In this document: in pieces, positions 63,119-64,000 of the stretch
How the letters are laid out: each line of letters opens with the position of its first letter
Numbering within the stretch: the first letter of the stretch is position 1
Assembly (NCBI GenBank): GCA_905182995.1
Contig: CAJJDP010000060.1
Location: 375,785 to 439,784 of the forward strand
Source: Paramecium octaurelia
Taxonomy: Eukaryota > Ciliophora > Oligohymenophorea > Peniculida > Parameciidae
DNA length: 64,000 bases
Direction: 5' to 3'
Notes under the pieces: model-generated
What the model saw: the letters and a program-made list of their open reading frames with translations, nothing else
What the model was told of the DNA's origin: nothing
The model's database searches: none
Translations under genes and position numbers: made by a program

Positions 63119-63823
63119 ATGCATTATCGATCTCAGAATGAATATTTCAAATTTTTTGATATGAAGACATAGATTTCACCTAGATAGATAAAAATAGAAA
63201 CACTTCCATCTACTAATAGAAAGATACAAAATTTTTCATTAACGAACAGATCATAATAGAAAGATCAACAACTTATATATGAGATTGAGGGCAATTCTAA
63301 AATTAATCGTTCAACGTATAACCATTTCCTCAACTACAAAAGCAGAAGACCTACTAGACATCTTTAAAAAAATGGACTTTTTCAACATGGTATCTTAAAA
63401 CAATAATAAAAACCTTTGGAACGATTGCATTCTCAATCATATAGATAAACCTAAAGTTAAAATAAGAATAGAAGTTAAAGAGACATTTTTTTGAATACAA
63501 AATTCTTTCTGTCTCCCAGACATTTGCACAAAAAAATAAAACAGGAAACATTTCATTAAAATTAATAAATTGAGAAATAGATTGATCTCCCACCGAAAGA
63601 AAAGATTCCCTATTTACAGATCAGTCAAACTGATATTATGCCACTTGTAAATCATAATATCTGTTATAATACCAAAGTAGGAATGAAAAATAAGTATAAA
63701 ATAATTTCATATGCAAAAAAAGATGATCCTCAACTAATCTCATCGAATAGAGATAATGAAAATATCGATGATGATAATTCTGAATTCCATTTGGTGTTAT
63801 TTAGATCAAAAAAAGAATTATGA
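63119..63823 (+). CDS. Hypothetical basic protein, 234 aa
   Basis: Intronless frame of 235 codons, ATG 63119 to TGA 63821-63823. Strongly basic and polar (Lys, Arg, Asn, Gln, Ser), for example NRSTYNHFLNYKSRRPTRH. The last 40 residues are acidic (NRDNENIDDDNSEFHL). No domain, signal peptide or membrane helix is visible. Probably disordered for most of its length. Confidence 0.5.
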
Positions 63824-64000
63824 TTATTATTATATATAGATTTCTTTTCTTATATTTAATTTTACAATTGCCTCAATTAATTTTAATGAAACTCTAACCA
63901 AAATATCAGAACTTCTACAAATTACTCTATTGTACAACAATTATTATGCTTTGTTATACTTTTTAAAATGCAGGAAAGAGCATCTCTTATAATATTTATA
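63824..64000. other. Window end, nothing recognised
   Basis: AT-rich sequence after the last stop. Nothing supported. Confidence 0.4.

Overview
The window reads as macronuclear DNA of a ciliate, most likely a Paramecium. UAA and UAG are read as glutamine and UGA is the only stop. Under that code almost every gene opens into a full-length frame with a plausible domain architecture. Genes are packed on both strands, often with under 100 bp between them. They are interrupted by very small introns (about 19-34 nt, GTA...TAG type) whose removal restores frame exactly in gene after gene. Where exact exon and intron positions are given, the spliced length was checked to be a multiple of three. This intron size points to Paramecium rather than Tetrahymena.

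Left part (1-10.7 kb): the 3' end of a Piwi gene, a mitochondrial-type J-protein, a degenerate gene-poor stretch, an ankyrin-repeat protein, two unknowns and a START-like lipid-binding protein. From 10.8 to 17 kb there is a single-N gap flanked by two identical 1330-bp copies, almost certainly unmerged contig ends. After it come a 719-aa helical protein and a polyglutamine protein. From 17 to 27 kb: unknown genes, U1 snRNP protein C, a CFAP97-like protein, a 1095-aa coiled-coil protein and UFD1.

From 27 to 31.6 kb lies a second single-N gap with identical 1353-bp copies. Several frames near it are broken: a PIG-L gene with a frameshift and an in-frame TGA, plus two unresolved loci. From 31.8 to 46.7 kb: an FHA protein, a guanylate kinase with an N-terminal RIIa/Dpy-30-like motif, a CFAP96 homologue, SmD2, an AGC kinase, a kinesin-like protein with a decayed motor, a coiled-coil protein, a Rab2-like GTPase and a copine.

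From 46.9 to 64 kb: a membrane protein, an M1 aminopeptidase, an STPGR/SHIPPO repeat protein, an STK32-like kinase, a RING protein, ribosomal protein eL31, bifunctional DHFR-thymidylate synthase, a Tousled-like kinase, a Pumilio protein and unknowns.

The genes do not form operons. Recurrent themes are cilia (CFAP96, CFAP97-like, SHIPPO, RIIa-guanylate kinase, coiled coils), splicing (U1-C, SmD2), RNA control (Piwi, Pumilio) and signalling kinases. I saw no rRNA, tRNA, CRISPR array, telomeric repeat or intact mobile element. All functions are from reading motifs by eye, without database searches.
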